Assembly: GCA_021397845.1 (NCBI GenBank)
Contig: CM038052.1
Coordinates: 175,820,183 to 175,884,182, forward strand
Length of the DNA stretch: 64,000 nucleotides
Direction of reading: 5' to 3'
Source: Areca catechu
Lineage: Eukaryota; Streptophyta; Magnoliopsida; Arecales; Arecaceae
Made by a program: the position numbers and the translations under genes
Part shown: positions 1-12,449 of the stretch, one piece after another
Layout of the letters: each line of letters opens with the position of its first letter
How positions within the stretch are numbered: the stretch's first letter is position 1
Notes under the pieces: model-generated
What the model was told of the DNA's origin: nothing
What the model saw: the letters and a program-made list of their open reading frames with translations, nothing else
The model's database searches: none

Positions 1-72
1 TTCTTAAAGTAACAATTTACTGACATGCTGATTCTACATTTTACTATATTTGTTTGTTCCCCCTCTTTTCAG

Positions 73-3000
73 TGGATTCCTGAACTGAGACACTACGCAC
101 CGGGTGTACCTATAATTCTTGTTGGAACAAAGCTTGGTAATTATTTACATCATTTCTGCTTTGTCTTATTGCTTCTCGTTTTAATATCTTGCATTCTTGT
201 GTTCTGATTTTGATCAGAGAACATATCTTCAGTCTCCAATTTTCAGTATTTTCGATGTTAAAGCCTTTTTCTGTATGGTTGTAATTTTATCAAGTATTTG
301 GTGGTATTTTTTCCTAGATTGTATGTAAAAGCACATCCATTGTTATATAATGCTGGTAGGTTTCTTTTGCGGTTCACATTCAAGTACATAATTGCATCTG
401 TTGCGGTGTAACTTGGATGATTGTTCTCATGCCTTGTTTCTTGATTGGTGTGTAACATTTTTTTGCTAGCAAAACAAACTTAGGAAAGCCATAGGGCACT
501 CATGGCTGAAAGATTCTTCAAATTATGTGGCAGTTCTAAAATATCGTGGTTACATGAAGAAATATTTGAGGCAAGGAGTAGGTGCTGCCATTCTACTGAG
601 GAAGGGAAGGTGCGGCTATATTTTGCTACTGAACTAGCCAAGTCATTGCTCTCTGCCAAGATTGTTTGATCTTAATGTGAACTGGCTCTATAAGATCAAA
701 AGTAGGGTCTGTGCAATTTACCTAGTATCTTTTTATTGCAAATAATTAACATTGTATGGATGACTGCTGTTTGAGGATTTAAGTGTCATTGGCATGCACC
801 GTGTCGGCCAGCAAGACTGGTAAACATCCATGCTGAGAATAGAATTTAATTAACCTTTTTAATTAAAAATCAAATAGAGGGGCATGATATGTACCATGTT
901 AACCCAATGCCTAGTGCCTATACTGATTTGGCATGAGCCAGTAGTGTTCAGCACTTAAAACGACATCACCTCTTTTTTAACCATATATATTAAAATTTCT
1001 GTATTGAGGTGGATATTTTCGCATCATTTTCCTATGGTTGCAAAACCAAGGTGCTGTTCCTATTCATGGGTTTCCCATCAAAACTATAGCTGATGCAGGT
1101 GCCACAGAAGTAGCTGCTTTAATTAGAACATTAATGGTGCAATTGATATTGTTTGGCTTATTAAGTTATTCCATACTTCAATAGATTTAACCTTTTTCTG
1201 AAAGCTGAATATGGATGGATGGATGAGACAAGGCATTTAATTATGGTTGCACAGTTAAGTTATTCTATTTGCAAGTTGATCATAGCTTGTAGTATTTCTT
1301 TGTGCCCTATATCGGTCTACTTTAGATATGGTTTTTCTTAGTGTTATTGTTCGAGACCACTCATGCATACGGGGAGGGGGTTGCAAATAAATAGCAGGAT
1401 GGTTTCTTTTGATCGTGGTGCCCTAGAACCATGCTAGAATCCTTTAGTGTCCGCTTGGTTAGGATATGTCAGAGTACGGGATAATTTGACGATTCCCGAG
1501 AATCATTTATTTGGAAAAATAATTATGGAGAAAAATAACTTTTACCATGTTTGGTTTGTTGAAAAATCTCTTAAAAATTATATTAGAAAAAGATTACTAT
1601 GTTTGGTTGAAGATAATCTTCTATAGGAATATGGTCAAATTTACAAATATGCCCATTATCAATAAATTATTTTTTAAATACTATTATATCATTGCCATCT
1701 TCAATCAATTTTATATAATAATTATAATCACATAATCCTTTGTATAATGCCGCTTACATTTTTACTGTTTTGCAAATGCTATTTATTGAATGAATGTGGA
1801 AAGATATCAAAATAAATTCAATGATCATATATGTACTTTATTGGGGGTATTTTTGTCAAGTATGGATTATCACCGCTTGGGAATTTACCAAATACCAACC
1901 TTCCATGGTATTTGGTTTACCTTCTTTCTCTGGAAAATAAGTATGGGATCCTTTTTTTTTTTTTTTTACCATCTCTCTTCCACTTTCTATACCAAACATG
2001 GTAATCTGACATGGGATTTATTTTCTCATGCCAGATTACCCCCAACCGAATGGACCCTTAGAGATATTCATAGCAATTTTTTTGACTCAGTTTCTTTATT
2101 AGATGAAACAAATGAGTCAGAGAGATCTTTCTATTATAATGGAGCTAGGTGGACAGATGTCATAACAAGAGGTCATATAACCAATTGAAAGATGATAATA
2201 CATGGTCTGGAAGTTGTGCATCGAGTAGCACATTGGAGAAAAGTGCTGGGGTTTGTATGCGATAAAAGATGATTATAGGAAGATGTAGTTTGCAACATAA
2301 AGCTTGTGTTATGCTCCACTTGGAGGATGAAGTCATGAAGAACTACTTTCTGATTATATGGTTGTCCACATTAGTTGTTAACAGAAGAACATCAATTACT
2401 AAAGCAAGTAGTGATATTATCCATATGTTAATCCTTCCAATGACTTTCGAATTGTTATATACAGCTTCCTATAAGGAAGAAAGTTAATCCCTCTTTATGT
2501 CTAGTTTCTTTCAATTGCTAAAACTAGATGCATATTGGATATTCAAAGTGGAATTAATGGACAGAATGTTTCTATTTTTCATGGTTTTGAAGATGATTTG
2601 CATTGTTTAGAAGACATTATATTCACTATAAAAACAAACCCCTGCTTTCAGTACCTATCACTTAGAGATTGTGACTCATGATTGAAAGAGTTCCAGTAAA
2701 ATACCCAATTTAGGAGTACATTGAAAGATAGAGAGCTTATATGTTATGGACTTTTTTCACTATAATCTAATTGAACACTTGGCATCCTGGAGTTGTTAAT
2801 AAGATTTTTGAGCACCCCCCCCTCCTCTTTTCCCCAAAAGAAAAAAGAGAGAGAAAGATTGAAATCAACGGAATTCCTTATACACTATATAGCTTATACA
2901 TATAGAAAGAGTCATCTATATTCTGTATAAGTCTGTTTAAACTTAAAAAGAAAAAAAAAAAACTGTACTAGCCATTATGTACTTAGGCCGGGGTGTATAG

Positions 3001-3074
3001 AAACATGAGGGAGGGGGGAGAGAGAGAAGCTTACCTCAAGGATGGCTGATAGTGTTGTGGCATCTGCTTTGCCG

Positions 3075-3115
<41 letters not shown>

Positions 3116-6100
3116 GTGGATGAGTGTGCATCTGACAGAGAGGGAGGAGAGAGAGAGTGGAAAGGCTTATTGCAATGGTGGCTGACAATGTTGCAATGTC
3201 AGGTGGGGGAGACAGTGAGTGAGCATTTGGTAGAGAGGGGGGGAAGAGAAAGAGTAGGAGGCTTACCTTGAGGATGGTTGTCAGCATTTGGTAGCAAGTG
3301 TTTGACAAGGTGGGGTGGGGGGGGGGGGGGGAGAGAGAGAGAGAGAGACCTCGAAGGCTCTTGAACCATCAAGAGAGCAAAAGAACAATCGAACCATCAA
3401 ACTGGGGGAGGGCTTTATAAACTGAACTAACCAAATAAAATGAACTGTCCTAATTTAGGGTCGATTCAGCTCAGTACCAGCCAAATCACCTGGTTTGGGT
3501 CAGTTAAACGAGCACTACTACCAGCCTTAGACACTATTAAATACATGCATTGAGTCTGTGGCATGCATAATGAATTTTGGATTGTTTTTTATTATTTGAG
3601 CTTGCTTGCATACCATATATGATATGATTTCTAAAATCAAGTGTAAGGTCATGAAAACTGACAATATTTTTTCTTTTTTCCTGTATTCTAGTTGTTGAAT
3701 TGAGATGTTAAGAAACCTAAAAAGAAGTCTAGAAAATGCAAGTCTTGAGATGCAAACTGGAAATTCTTGTATTGCTTCTGATCATATTAATTGATTCAAC
3801 CCTGCTATTCTCTGGGCTCATCTTGCATTCGGACAACTAATTCCACCAAGGATTGGACTATTCTAGGATCTGTAGGTTAAAGAGCACTTGCTTAAGCAGT
3901 ACTAGTAAAGGTTTGTAATCTTGGTATTGGACCTCATATTAGTAACCAACTAGTACACTCTCTCAAAGTATGATATATATCTCAGTACTGACACAGTTTG
4001 TGGGCCATATCAAATCTAAGTATCATACCTGTATGTCATGATATTCCCCATACCAGGTGTCACGCCGGATATCCTTGGCACAGATTTTTCGGCGTGCAGC
4101 ACTAAGGATCCCTTCCTTAGTCAGCCTTCTCCCGGGTTCTTGCACCTTTGCTGGAGCTTGCTGCAGTGCACAGCAGCCCTTCAAGCCTGCGGCTTGTCTA
4201 GAATAGCCCCAAACCCTCAAGACCCCTTGTACACACAGGTTTACGGGGAAGTTCCCCAACCAGAATTCACTCAAACTGGGTTACAAGCTTTCTATTCTGC
4301 TCCCTAGCAGAATCCCCAACAAGGCTCTCAGGTTTGCCCAGAAAACTCACGTGCTGGAACGGCAATGGCTCCTCTCTGCCTTGCTGCAGGCTCACACAGA
4401 TCCTTTTGTTGCTGGCTAGAACTGCAGCACTCTTCCAGCAACTGCTGCCAACTACCCAGCCACCTTGGCTGGTAGTTTTTGCCCATTTGCCACTTGCCCA
4501 TAGTGGGGATTTGCTGGAAACTGCCCAGCAACCGTTGGTAACCTCCCAGCCAACTGCTGCCTTGGTCCCTGCACGCCTGTGCCCGCACCCGCGCGCGTCC
4601 CAGCCCATGCCTGCGCGCGTCCGCGCACGGCCGCGCCCGCATCCACGCGCGTCCTGGCCTGCACACCCCCATGCGCGCCCGCGCCCGCCCGCGTCTTGGC
4701 CGTGCCTGCGCGCGTCCTGGCCTGCGCCCGCCCGCACCTGCGTCTGCCCGTGTCCTGGCCCGCGCCTGCGCGCGTCCCAGGCTGTGCCTGCGCGCGTCCC
4801 AGGCTGTGCCTACGCGAGTCCCGGCCTGCTTTCGCCCGTGCGCTGCCTGCGCGCGTCCCAGGCTGTCCAGACACGAGTCCTGGCCTGCTTTCGCCCGTGC
4901 ACGCGCCTGTGCACGTCCCAGGCTGTGCCTCCGCGCATCCGCTGCCTTGCTTGCGCTTGCGTGCCTTCGTGTGCGCACAGCCTTGCACGCACCGTGTGCC
5001 TTGTGCCACGCCCGGCTGCCTTCATGCCCGTGTATGCGAGGTCATGCCTGTGCACGCCCCTAGGAACCTCACCCGGGCCAGCGCCGCCTTGCACACCTCC
5101 TGTGTGCGCCTAGCCTGGCATCACCTTGCCGAGCCAGCCCCGCTCGGCCTTTAGCTATGCCGAGCAGCGAGGGTCTAACACCAGGCAACATGGTAATGAT
5201 GGTCTAATATACCAAACTATGGAACTGGTACCATTGATATGTCTGTTACTCGTGAAGCTTCTTTTTCCCCTTCTATTGATTGCACTTCACCTGAGATTTA
5301 TTCTGCTTAATGTAGAATACTTCAACACTATTATTGGCTTTTATTATTCTAAAATCGAAATCCTGTAGGTAGTTTGGTACTGGTTTGCAATCGATAAATA
5401 TTTGTCAAACAAGTGTTGATTAAACTTGTTGGAAACCCACACTGAATGTAGCAGAACTTAAGCAGTAATGATTGGGTGTATTAGAGATGTACCTGTGGTC
5501 CAATTCCCAAATAAATCTAGTTGAAGGGCATTAGAATTTCTTTGATTTATGTTGGTAAAATCTGTTGGAAATCCTCAATGAGTTTTTAGAGCATTTCAGT
5601 CTGCCAATTCAGAACTTGCACCATGATGATCTTGGTCCAATTTCCAATTAACCTAGTAGAATGGGCTTAGAATTTCTTTTATTTGTGCTGGATAGCTCAA
5701 GAAGAACAATATATGCACTTAGAAGAGTACAATAGGTTTTAAACCTGTGCTGGATGCGATGCATGTTCTTTATTCAGCTGGATGTGATAGACACTTCTCA
5801 CCATGCTGTGGATGCTCCATGAATTATAACTTCAGAAGCTCATACATGAAATGCCAAAATGAACAGTTGAGTGCTAAACAGGCAAGAATTCCCTTTTTTC
5901 TGTTATTTCTCATTAAAAACAAAGAATTCATGAAATAATTATTTTTGAACTAAATTAAAGTAATAATCAATTAATAGTTCTATTTCTGTAAAATTGCAAA
6001 GAATCCATTAGGTCCTGGCTTATATCACTTATATTCTGAACCATACATTTGATTTACTGTTAAATGTCGTAGAGCCTTTGCTTGGATTATTATTTATTTG

Positions 6101-9100
6101 GCACCCCCCCTTCCCCTTTCTTTTTTTACAGTTCTTACCTTTAAGGTATCTTCTCTTTACTAGCCTATGGCTCCAATATTCTGTATATATATTGCGCAAT
6201 CTTGTCAACCTCAGATAAGTGGCATGGCAATCATTTCAATCTTGATGCTCTAGACAATACATCACACAATTACCCATCTATCACACGTCTAAAATCAGCT
6301 TATGCAATACTTCTGCTTTCGACTCTATTGCTTGTGAGTGCATTGGTTTTGAATACAAGCAATGATGAGAAATGAAGTGGCTAGTTTAAACAAGTAGTTC
6401 CAAGTACTAAATCTCTTAGAGGCCTGAATACCCGTATATTGTTATGCGTCAACAACAGGAGCTAACAATGGATTATGTAAAGGAACAAACAACTTCATCT
6501 TGCTTATGTGACTGTGTATATAACTAACCATCAGTATCTCGGCTCAACATTACCACTCCATTTGCCATTAATTTGTACCAAACACCTCTTTTTCAATACA
6601 GCCTTTTCATGCTCTTCCTACTATTTTGATTTAGCCTTCTGGATTTTGGTGATTCCATTCCCTTTTAGTGCCTCGAGACAAAATCAGCCCCCTGATAATG
6701 AATTTTTATATTGCTTCATAAAAGCTCATGCATGTATTTGTGAAAGTCTAAAGATTTTGTGGGCATCCCAACAGCAGAAGCATTTTTTTGTTTTTCCTTG
6801 GGTGCAAATTCTGCAGTCACTGTGACACAATCATCTCTGCTTCTTTTAGGCATTTCTGTCCTTATCCATGTTTCGTCACATATATTCACATTAACATTTG
6901 TATGTCTTTGGTGCTCAGCTTTTGCAAATGGACACTTAATTCCTAAAAGCTTATGGCAATTCTCATTCTTACAGCAACTAAGAAACAGCTTTGACATATT
7001 TTTATCATTGACATGTTTATGCATCAATGTATGCGCTCATGCATTTCTTCTCCTCCCTGCATGTTGTGTTATATCATTTCTTAAGAGGAGGGAGCTTCAT
7101 TACCTCTTTAGGTGGTTGTTAGTTTGATTGTTAGCATTTGTTTTGTATGATATATGTCCCTGCTTTTGTAGGTATTAAAATGTGTAAGTGTTAATCACTT
7201 GGTGATTTGAGGCATTTCACACTGAATGATCAACTGATGGACATGTAAGTGCTAACTGAAATGATGGTATTGATGGTTTGGGAAGAAAGGAATCCAAGAT
7301 TATCTGATTTGGGGCATGACAAGTGCCAGTTGATGCTTTATTTAAGCAGCTTTGTGTTAAAAAATTTGATCACTGATCAATATTTGGTTTAGGAGTTTTT
7401 AGTGCACAGCAAGAAATGGTCTCTAGCTAATTTGGGATTAAGGCTTAGTCAAATTGAGTTGTGTGAGAGATGGTCTCCATCTCTAGAGAGTGAAAAGAAT
7501 TAATCTTGATGTTGTTGGTCTATCTGGTTGGCAGTGCAGTTTTCCGAGCCTGTGGGTGTTACCACCTGTGTTGCACATGGAATTAGCCCAGTCGCCAGGT
7601 CTCGAATAGCACATCAGCATGTGAACTGCAAGCTGGACAATGCAGGCTCATACCATGCTGACATGCTGCATGGGCCAATGCTGTGCATGTAATGGTGGTG
7701 GTAACACCCCAGTGGGCACATAGAAACTGTGCTCTCTGGCTGGGCAGAGTTAGGCAAGGTTTTAAATCTCGTGGGACCGGGCTGTTTCGGTTTTTTCATG
7801 GAACGGGACACATTGGCGTCCCGTTCCGTCTCGATACTCGGGACAGGGGATGTTCCAAAGTATCCCGATTGGGATGCTGGGACACTGGCGGGACGTCCAG
7901 TCCCAACACATGAGATGGTACCCCATTCTGGTGTCTCATGAAACGTCCCGCCGGGACTTGAATCCTTAGAGTTAGGGTTGCTATCTGCAATACCTCATTT
8001 TTAAGGTTCTATTAATCTGATGGAAGTTTTAAATCTCGTGGGATGGGGCTGTCCCAGTTTTTTCATAAAACGGGACACATCGACGTCCCGTCCCGTCCCG
8101 ACACTCGAGACAGGGGATGTCCCAAGGTATCTCGATTGGAATGCTGGGACACTGGCGGGACGTCTTGTCCCAACACATGAGATGGTACCCCATTTCGGTG
8201 TCCCACGACATGTCCCACTGGGACTTGAATCCTTGGAGTTAGGGTTGCTATCTGCAATACCTCATCTTTTAAGGTTCTATTAATATGATGGAATTGGATG
8301 TTTTTGATTAAATGTGCTGAAGTTCTTTTTTTAATGCTTCTAACATTTTAGAAAACAAATTAAATTTTTAGTGGCATGCAAACAGTGTTGCCTTTGGGGA
8401 TGAGTTACCTATCAGCAATGAGATGTTGGGTCGCTCTTTTGTCCTTTTCCTCATTTTGCCTTGCTAGTTTCTGATTTATTTTTCATGAAATACCTGAATT
8501 GACAATCAAGCGAACCATTATAATAGTTAGGCTGGTGAGAAATTGTCCAAGTATTGCAACGACTGTTTTGAGAGAAGCTTGTTTTTGATGAGGATTTAAA
8601 TTTCTATATACATTAAGGACTCAATTGGTTCACGAGAAGTGGAGGGGGGAAGTGACAATTCCTGAAAAGTAGAGTAAACCCTTTGTTTGGTTGGAGTTTT
8701 AAGAAGAGAGAATGGAAAAAGATCTTTCCATGAAAAGACACTTTCCATATTTCATGAAAAATAGAAATCCACAAGGAAAGTGAGTTTTGGGACTTTCCAA
8801 AAAAAATGAGAAGTGGTGATGCTTTTTTATTTTCAAAAATATTCTTTAAAGAACGAGGGCTAAGATTTTGCAAATAATGGATGAATGGTTATGATGAAAT
8901 AGTGAATAATAATATATACCAAAATCATATAATATTTTGTAATATATTTATATTATTATATTTTAATATTTTAATAGTGATATATGTCAAGATCATATAT
9001 TTATACTAATATGATATTTTCATTAATATTAATATAGTACTTATATTAATATGTTAATATTTATATTAACATAATATTATATGTATGTTTATATTAATAA

Positions 9101-11321
9101 ATGTATTATATTAAAATATTAGTATTATATTAATATAATATTAAAATGCATATATTATTATATTAATATAATAAATTATTATGATGAAATGTTATATTAT
9201 AATATATTTATATTATATTTAAATTACTATAAATATAATATTATTTTTTATATGAAGTTTGTGAGCAAATAGGTATGGTCTTATATCTATTAAAGGTTTA
9301 ATAGATATTTTATATAGTCTTCTTAGAAAAGTGCATGCTCAACCAAACATAAGCCATTTTGAAATAAATTACTTTGTTATGGTCAACCAAACATGCCATA
9401 GTTCTTTTCCAAGGAAGTAACTTTTCAAGAAGTTATTTCATGGAAAGAAAAGTTCTTCCTACAAACTAAATGAGTCCTGAAAGACAAAACAAGTTTCATG
9501 AAGTTGACCTGGAAGCATATTATACAGCTTCTTGGTTTGTTTTGGTCATTGAAAGGTTTTGTGATTCTTATTCTTCAGACCACTCATTTCTGGAAAATGA
9601 TGGTTTGGTAGCTTAATGATTAATGAAACTTGAACTGTGAAATGTCTTCTTGAACTCTTCCTAATAGCTTATTGTAGCTCCTTTTTATATCATACCAAAC
9701 ATTACTTTGATATTATAGACAGATGAAGTTAAAGCTATAATGGTATGGACCTGAAGTTATTTAGTTTAGTTACTGTTTAATATGTTTCATTAATGATTTT
9801 GGGAGTTGCCGCAGCATCAGTGATCTCTCCTTCAATTACTTGTATGTCAACAGCAGGCATGATTTCTACATCAGATGCCTCTATATATTGTGAGGAACCA
9901 GATATGATGATTAATTGGTAAAGGAGGGTTAACAACCTGGTTCATGAATGATCTAGGCCACTTAGCAATACAGGCTTGTAAAAGAGGTTCACGTCCTGGC
10001 AAGAACCTTCTGATATGAAGTACATAATTGTGAGGGGACATCATGTTGTACCTCATTATTTTGATCGTGGTCTGGAAGTGGGTTAGATTGGTACAGATGA
10101 CCAATTCTTTTCCCATTGATGGTTATTTATATTTCTTCAGGAAAAGTGAGGTTTTTTTTGTGTTTGTGTGTGTGTGTCTTCAGGTGCATTTATCAATGAA
10201 ATGATTTCCAGGAAAATATGCTTGCTATTTTATCTGAATTGTTTCAAAAAGTGGGTTGTGAATATTTTCATGTTATGGCAATGTATTTTGATATCGCAAA
10301 TTATCATAGTTTTTCACCGTGTTATACCACACTTGAAATTAGTGTGATCAAAGTGATGATCGAGTCAGATTAGATCCTCTTACTTACTATCTGGTTGCTT
10401 ATATCTCCCATTTTCAGGATGTGAGAGATCTCATCTGAACTGCGCATTTAAAAATTTTATTGTCCATGCAGTGCATATAAATTAGTGAATACAATTCATT
10501 TAGATTATCACTTAAAATTGTCGACCATTGGAATCATTTACTGGACTAATTCTTGGATGTACGTTTCCTTATTAGAATATTCTCTCTCGACAGTCAGTTA
10601 TCGTACAAATGGGTCTATTTTTATCATTACTAATCAATCTTGCTTTTTTCTTTTGTTGGTATATTGTAATAGGTAGTGTAAGTGCTCATGAAGCTTTACT
10701 CTTACCGCTCTTTCTTAATACAGTATGCATCATTTGCTAAGAACTAAGCTAAGAGATCTTGTAACAGGCATGCAATCTTGTTTTTTGTTATATTATGTGC
10801 ATATGTGATGTTCACTGCCTTTCTAACAGCTGTAGTTCTTGTATGCTAACTTGCTGCATATGGGTGGGTTCACAGATCTTCGGGATGATAAGCAGTTCTT
10901 TATAGATCACCCAGGTGCTGTCCCCATTACTACTGCTCAGGTAACCATGGTTTTATGATATCCAGCTGCATCGTAGCATGTACTCTGACCTACTATCATT
11001 TCATTCCAAGTTATCTCAATTTGCCTATGGTAGTCACTTTCATGACTTTCATTAATGTTAAAAGGGAGAAGAGCTGAGGAAGGCAATAGGGGCTCCTGCC
11101 TACATTGAGTGCAGTTCAAAGACCCAACAAGTATGTTGTTTCCTCTCAGCTCATCTTTTCTTGTAATATCCGCTTTATTGATGGAGTTCTGTTTTGCTTT
11201 GACATGTGTTAATGTGCAGAACGTCAAGGCAGTTTTTGATGCTGCCATTAAGGTGGTACTCCAGCCTCCCAAGCAGAAGAAGAAGAAGAGGAAGGGACAG
11301 AAGGCTTGCACCATTTTGTGA
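73..11321 (+). CDS. ROP/RAC (plant Rho-type) small GTPase, 3' part of gene; exons 73-136, 10876-10940, 11065-11130, 11220-11321
   Basis: Four exons read in one frame and encode the C-terminal part of a plant ROP GTPase, a plasma-membrane molecular switch in polar growth and signalling. Exon 73-136 (after a TTTCAG acceptor) encodes WIPELRHYAPGVPIILVGTK. The TKLD guanine-binding motif is completed across the intron. Exon 10876-10940 encodes LRDDKQFFIDHPGAVPITTA, the Rho-specific insert region. Exon 11065-11130 carries the ECSSK loop. Exon 11220-11321 ends in a lysine-rich tract and CTIL, a CaaL prenylation box expected for type I ROPs. All junctions have GT/AG; the two short introns are 124 and 89 bp. 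The first exons (P-loop, switch I and II) lie left of the window. The 10,739-bp intron is unusually long and filled with mobile elements. I cannot say which ROP paralogue this is. Confidence 0.93.
1447..2057. mobile_element. Miniature inverted-repeat element, PIF/Harbinger (Tourist)-like
   Basis: The left end reads GTGTCCGCTTGGTTAGG. The right end reads CCCCAACCGAATGGACCC, whose reverse complement aligns with the left end (about 13 of 17 positions). TTA flanks both ends (1444-1446 and 2058-2060), matching the 3-bp TTA/TAA target preference of PIF/Harbinger elements. Length is 611 bp, the interior is AT-rich and there is no transposase, so it is non-autonomous. Confidence 0.6.
3009..3349. repeat. 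Poly-G and GA-rich low-complexity tract
   Basis: A run of 39 consecutive G lies at 3076-3114 and another of 15 G at 3317-3331, the latter followed by a GA run to 3347. The surrounding sequence is an imperfect repeat of GGAGAGAGAG with TTACCTYRAGGATGG-type blocks. A 39-base homopolymer is close to the limit of reliable sequencing, so its length is uncertain. Proline-rich reverse frames here are artefacts of the poly-G. Confidence 0.85.
4058..5180. mobile_element. Solo LTR in the ROP intron
   Basis: The segment starts TGTCACGCC and ends GGTCTAACA (the TG...CA ends expected of an LTR). It is flanked by a perfect 5-bp duplication, CCAGG at 4053-4057 and 5181-5185. No internal retroelement domain, primer-binding site or second LTR is seen beside it, so it is a solo LTR left by LTR-LTR recombination. 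Length is 1123 bp. Half of it is a CpG-rich minisatellite. The parent family is not recognised. Confidence 0.8.
4560..5110. repeat. CpG-rich minisatellite inside the solo LTR
   Basis: Imperfect tandem units carry the core CGCGCGTCCCAGGCTG or CGCGCGTCCTGGCCTG, spaced about 20-45 bp. The tract is extremely rich in C, G and CpG. Long open frames occur on both strands because the composition lacks stop codons; they are low-complexity and not taken as genes. Confidence 0.8.
7757..8293. repeat. Two-copy tandem duplication of about 267 bp
   Basis: Copy 1 (7757-8023) and copy 2 (8024-8290) both begin near TTTTAAATCTCGTGGGA and both contain GGGACACTGGCGGGACGTC and GACTTGAATCCTT. Substitutions are scattered along the length, so the duplication is not recent. 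The unit has several GGGAC/GTCCC pairs that could fold. No coding content is evident. Confidence 0.85.
8617..9477. mobile_element. AT-rich miniature inverted-repeat element
   Basis: The left end GGACTCAATTGGTTC and the right end (reverse complement GGACTCATTTAGTTTG) form terminal inverted repeats. The flanks are TAA on the left and TGA on the right, a possible decayed 3-bp target duplication. The interior from about 8880 to 9260 is almost pure A/T. Length is 861 bp with no transposase. Placement in the PIF/Harbinger class is tentative. Confidence 0.55.
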
Positions 11322-12449
11322 TCATTGAACACAAGAAGAAAGAATGATGACCCACCAGCGATCCTTTGTTGTGGCTCCTTGCTCCATTAAAGGATCTTGG
11401 TCGGTGGAGAATCAACTGACAGCAGTATCAGGTGATCTCTTTCAATTTTTGCCTTGTGGTGATTTGTAACCAATTTGTGTCAATGTGCACCTTCAGATGA
11501 TGACTTGTTCACCCTGATGTAAGGGAAATCTTGTTTAGATATGTTTTCCTTGCATGGACATGATATAATAGTATTTTTATACGTTAATCTAATTGCTTAA
11601 AAGGCTTGGTAGATTGTGTAATTGGCTTGGGTAGATTGTGTAAGTGTTTGCTGAACTTACATCCAGAAACTCCGATCACCTATTTTTGTGCAAATCATTG
11701 GAATGGAATGGACTGGCATAGCATGCTTCTCTCTGTGGCACAATCTCTCGTATTCTTGAAATCCATTCCTTGCAAGTAAAGTTATTTATTATTTATTGTT
11801 TTTTTAAAGTATTGTGCCTTACATCATCTGACTATAATGTTATCTGTTGGGATGGGGTTTTACCTCAAGTTATATTTACAGTCACGAGGAACATTGTGCC
11901 ATATAATTCGTACGAAGATGCTATATGCTATTAATACCACTCTTCTCAGTACCAAAGTTGTGTGGAGGGTTTCCGTGGAACCATATATTGTATTAGCACA
12001 GCCTGGAAATGATTTTGACAGTTTTATAAAAAAGAACCAAGTATATTGAATTTGTCTGTGCCTGCCTTTAAGTTTGGTTTGTCGGGAAATTAAATCTGGC
12101 CTCGTCAGTGGCCGCATCATCATATAGATTGTACCTAATGAAAAAATAAGAAACAAAAAAGTGATAAAAGAAGTTTTAATCACCTTTGCACCTTTCTTTT
12201 AAGAGCATATCCGAATTGTTTCCGTGTTTAATATGTTAGCTCCGGTGTCATTTTATTCCAACTATATTAGATTGGATTCATCCACTTCTCTTGGGTTCAG
12301 ACTTACTGCCTGGCCCCTGTCTGAGCTCATCGACATTTAGTTTGCACTCCAGGTCTGACTGCTGGGACGCTGTGAAGTCAGGGTGGGTGGTGTTTGTGTT
12401 GCTAGGCGAACAGAACGGCCTTTTTCTTTTCTTTTTTTTTTTTTTGGGG
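11322..12449. other. 3' flank of the ROP gene, no gene recognised
   Basis: The proximal part should hold the 3' UTR of the ROP transcript. No clear polyadenylation signal can be singled out, although ATAATAG and AATTAAA-like strings occur. A poly-T run sits at 12427-12444. No coding similarity was seen on either strand. Confidence 0.5.

Larger units (their letters stand above)
137..10875 (+). other. Giant intron of the ROP gene
   Basis: The intron starts GTAATT at 137 and ends CACAG at 10875. It joins the split Asp codon of the TKLD motif, so it is a real phase-1 intron. It contains, in order, a miniature element (1447-2057), homopurine and poly-G tracts (3009-3349), a solo LTR (4058-5180), a tandem duplication (7757-8293) and an AT-rich miniature element (8617-9477). 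The remaining stretches (roughly 140-1440, 2060-3000, 3350-4050, 5190-7750, 9480-10870) show no gene I can recognise. One short open stretch at 476-637 is listed under findings. Confidence 0.85.

Noticed and set aside
25..207. Open frame with a Met start covering the first ROP exon
   Set aside because: Only 73-136 is exon. The sequence before it is intron with a TTTCAG acceptor and the sequence after it begins GTAATT, so the frame is chance read-through.
3036..3308. Proline-rich minus-strand frame
   Set aside because: Its proline run is the complement of the poly-G tract; no gene-like content remains outside it.
4328..5154. Several 130-260-codon frames on both strands
   Set aside because: They overlap in many frames within a CpG-rich minisatellite lacking stop codons and encode Arg/Ala/Pro low complexity.
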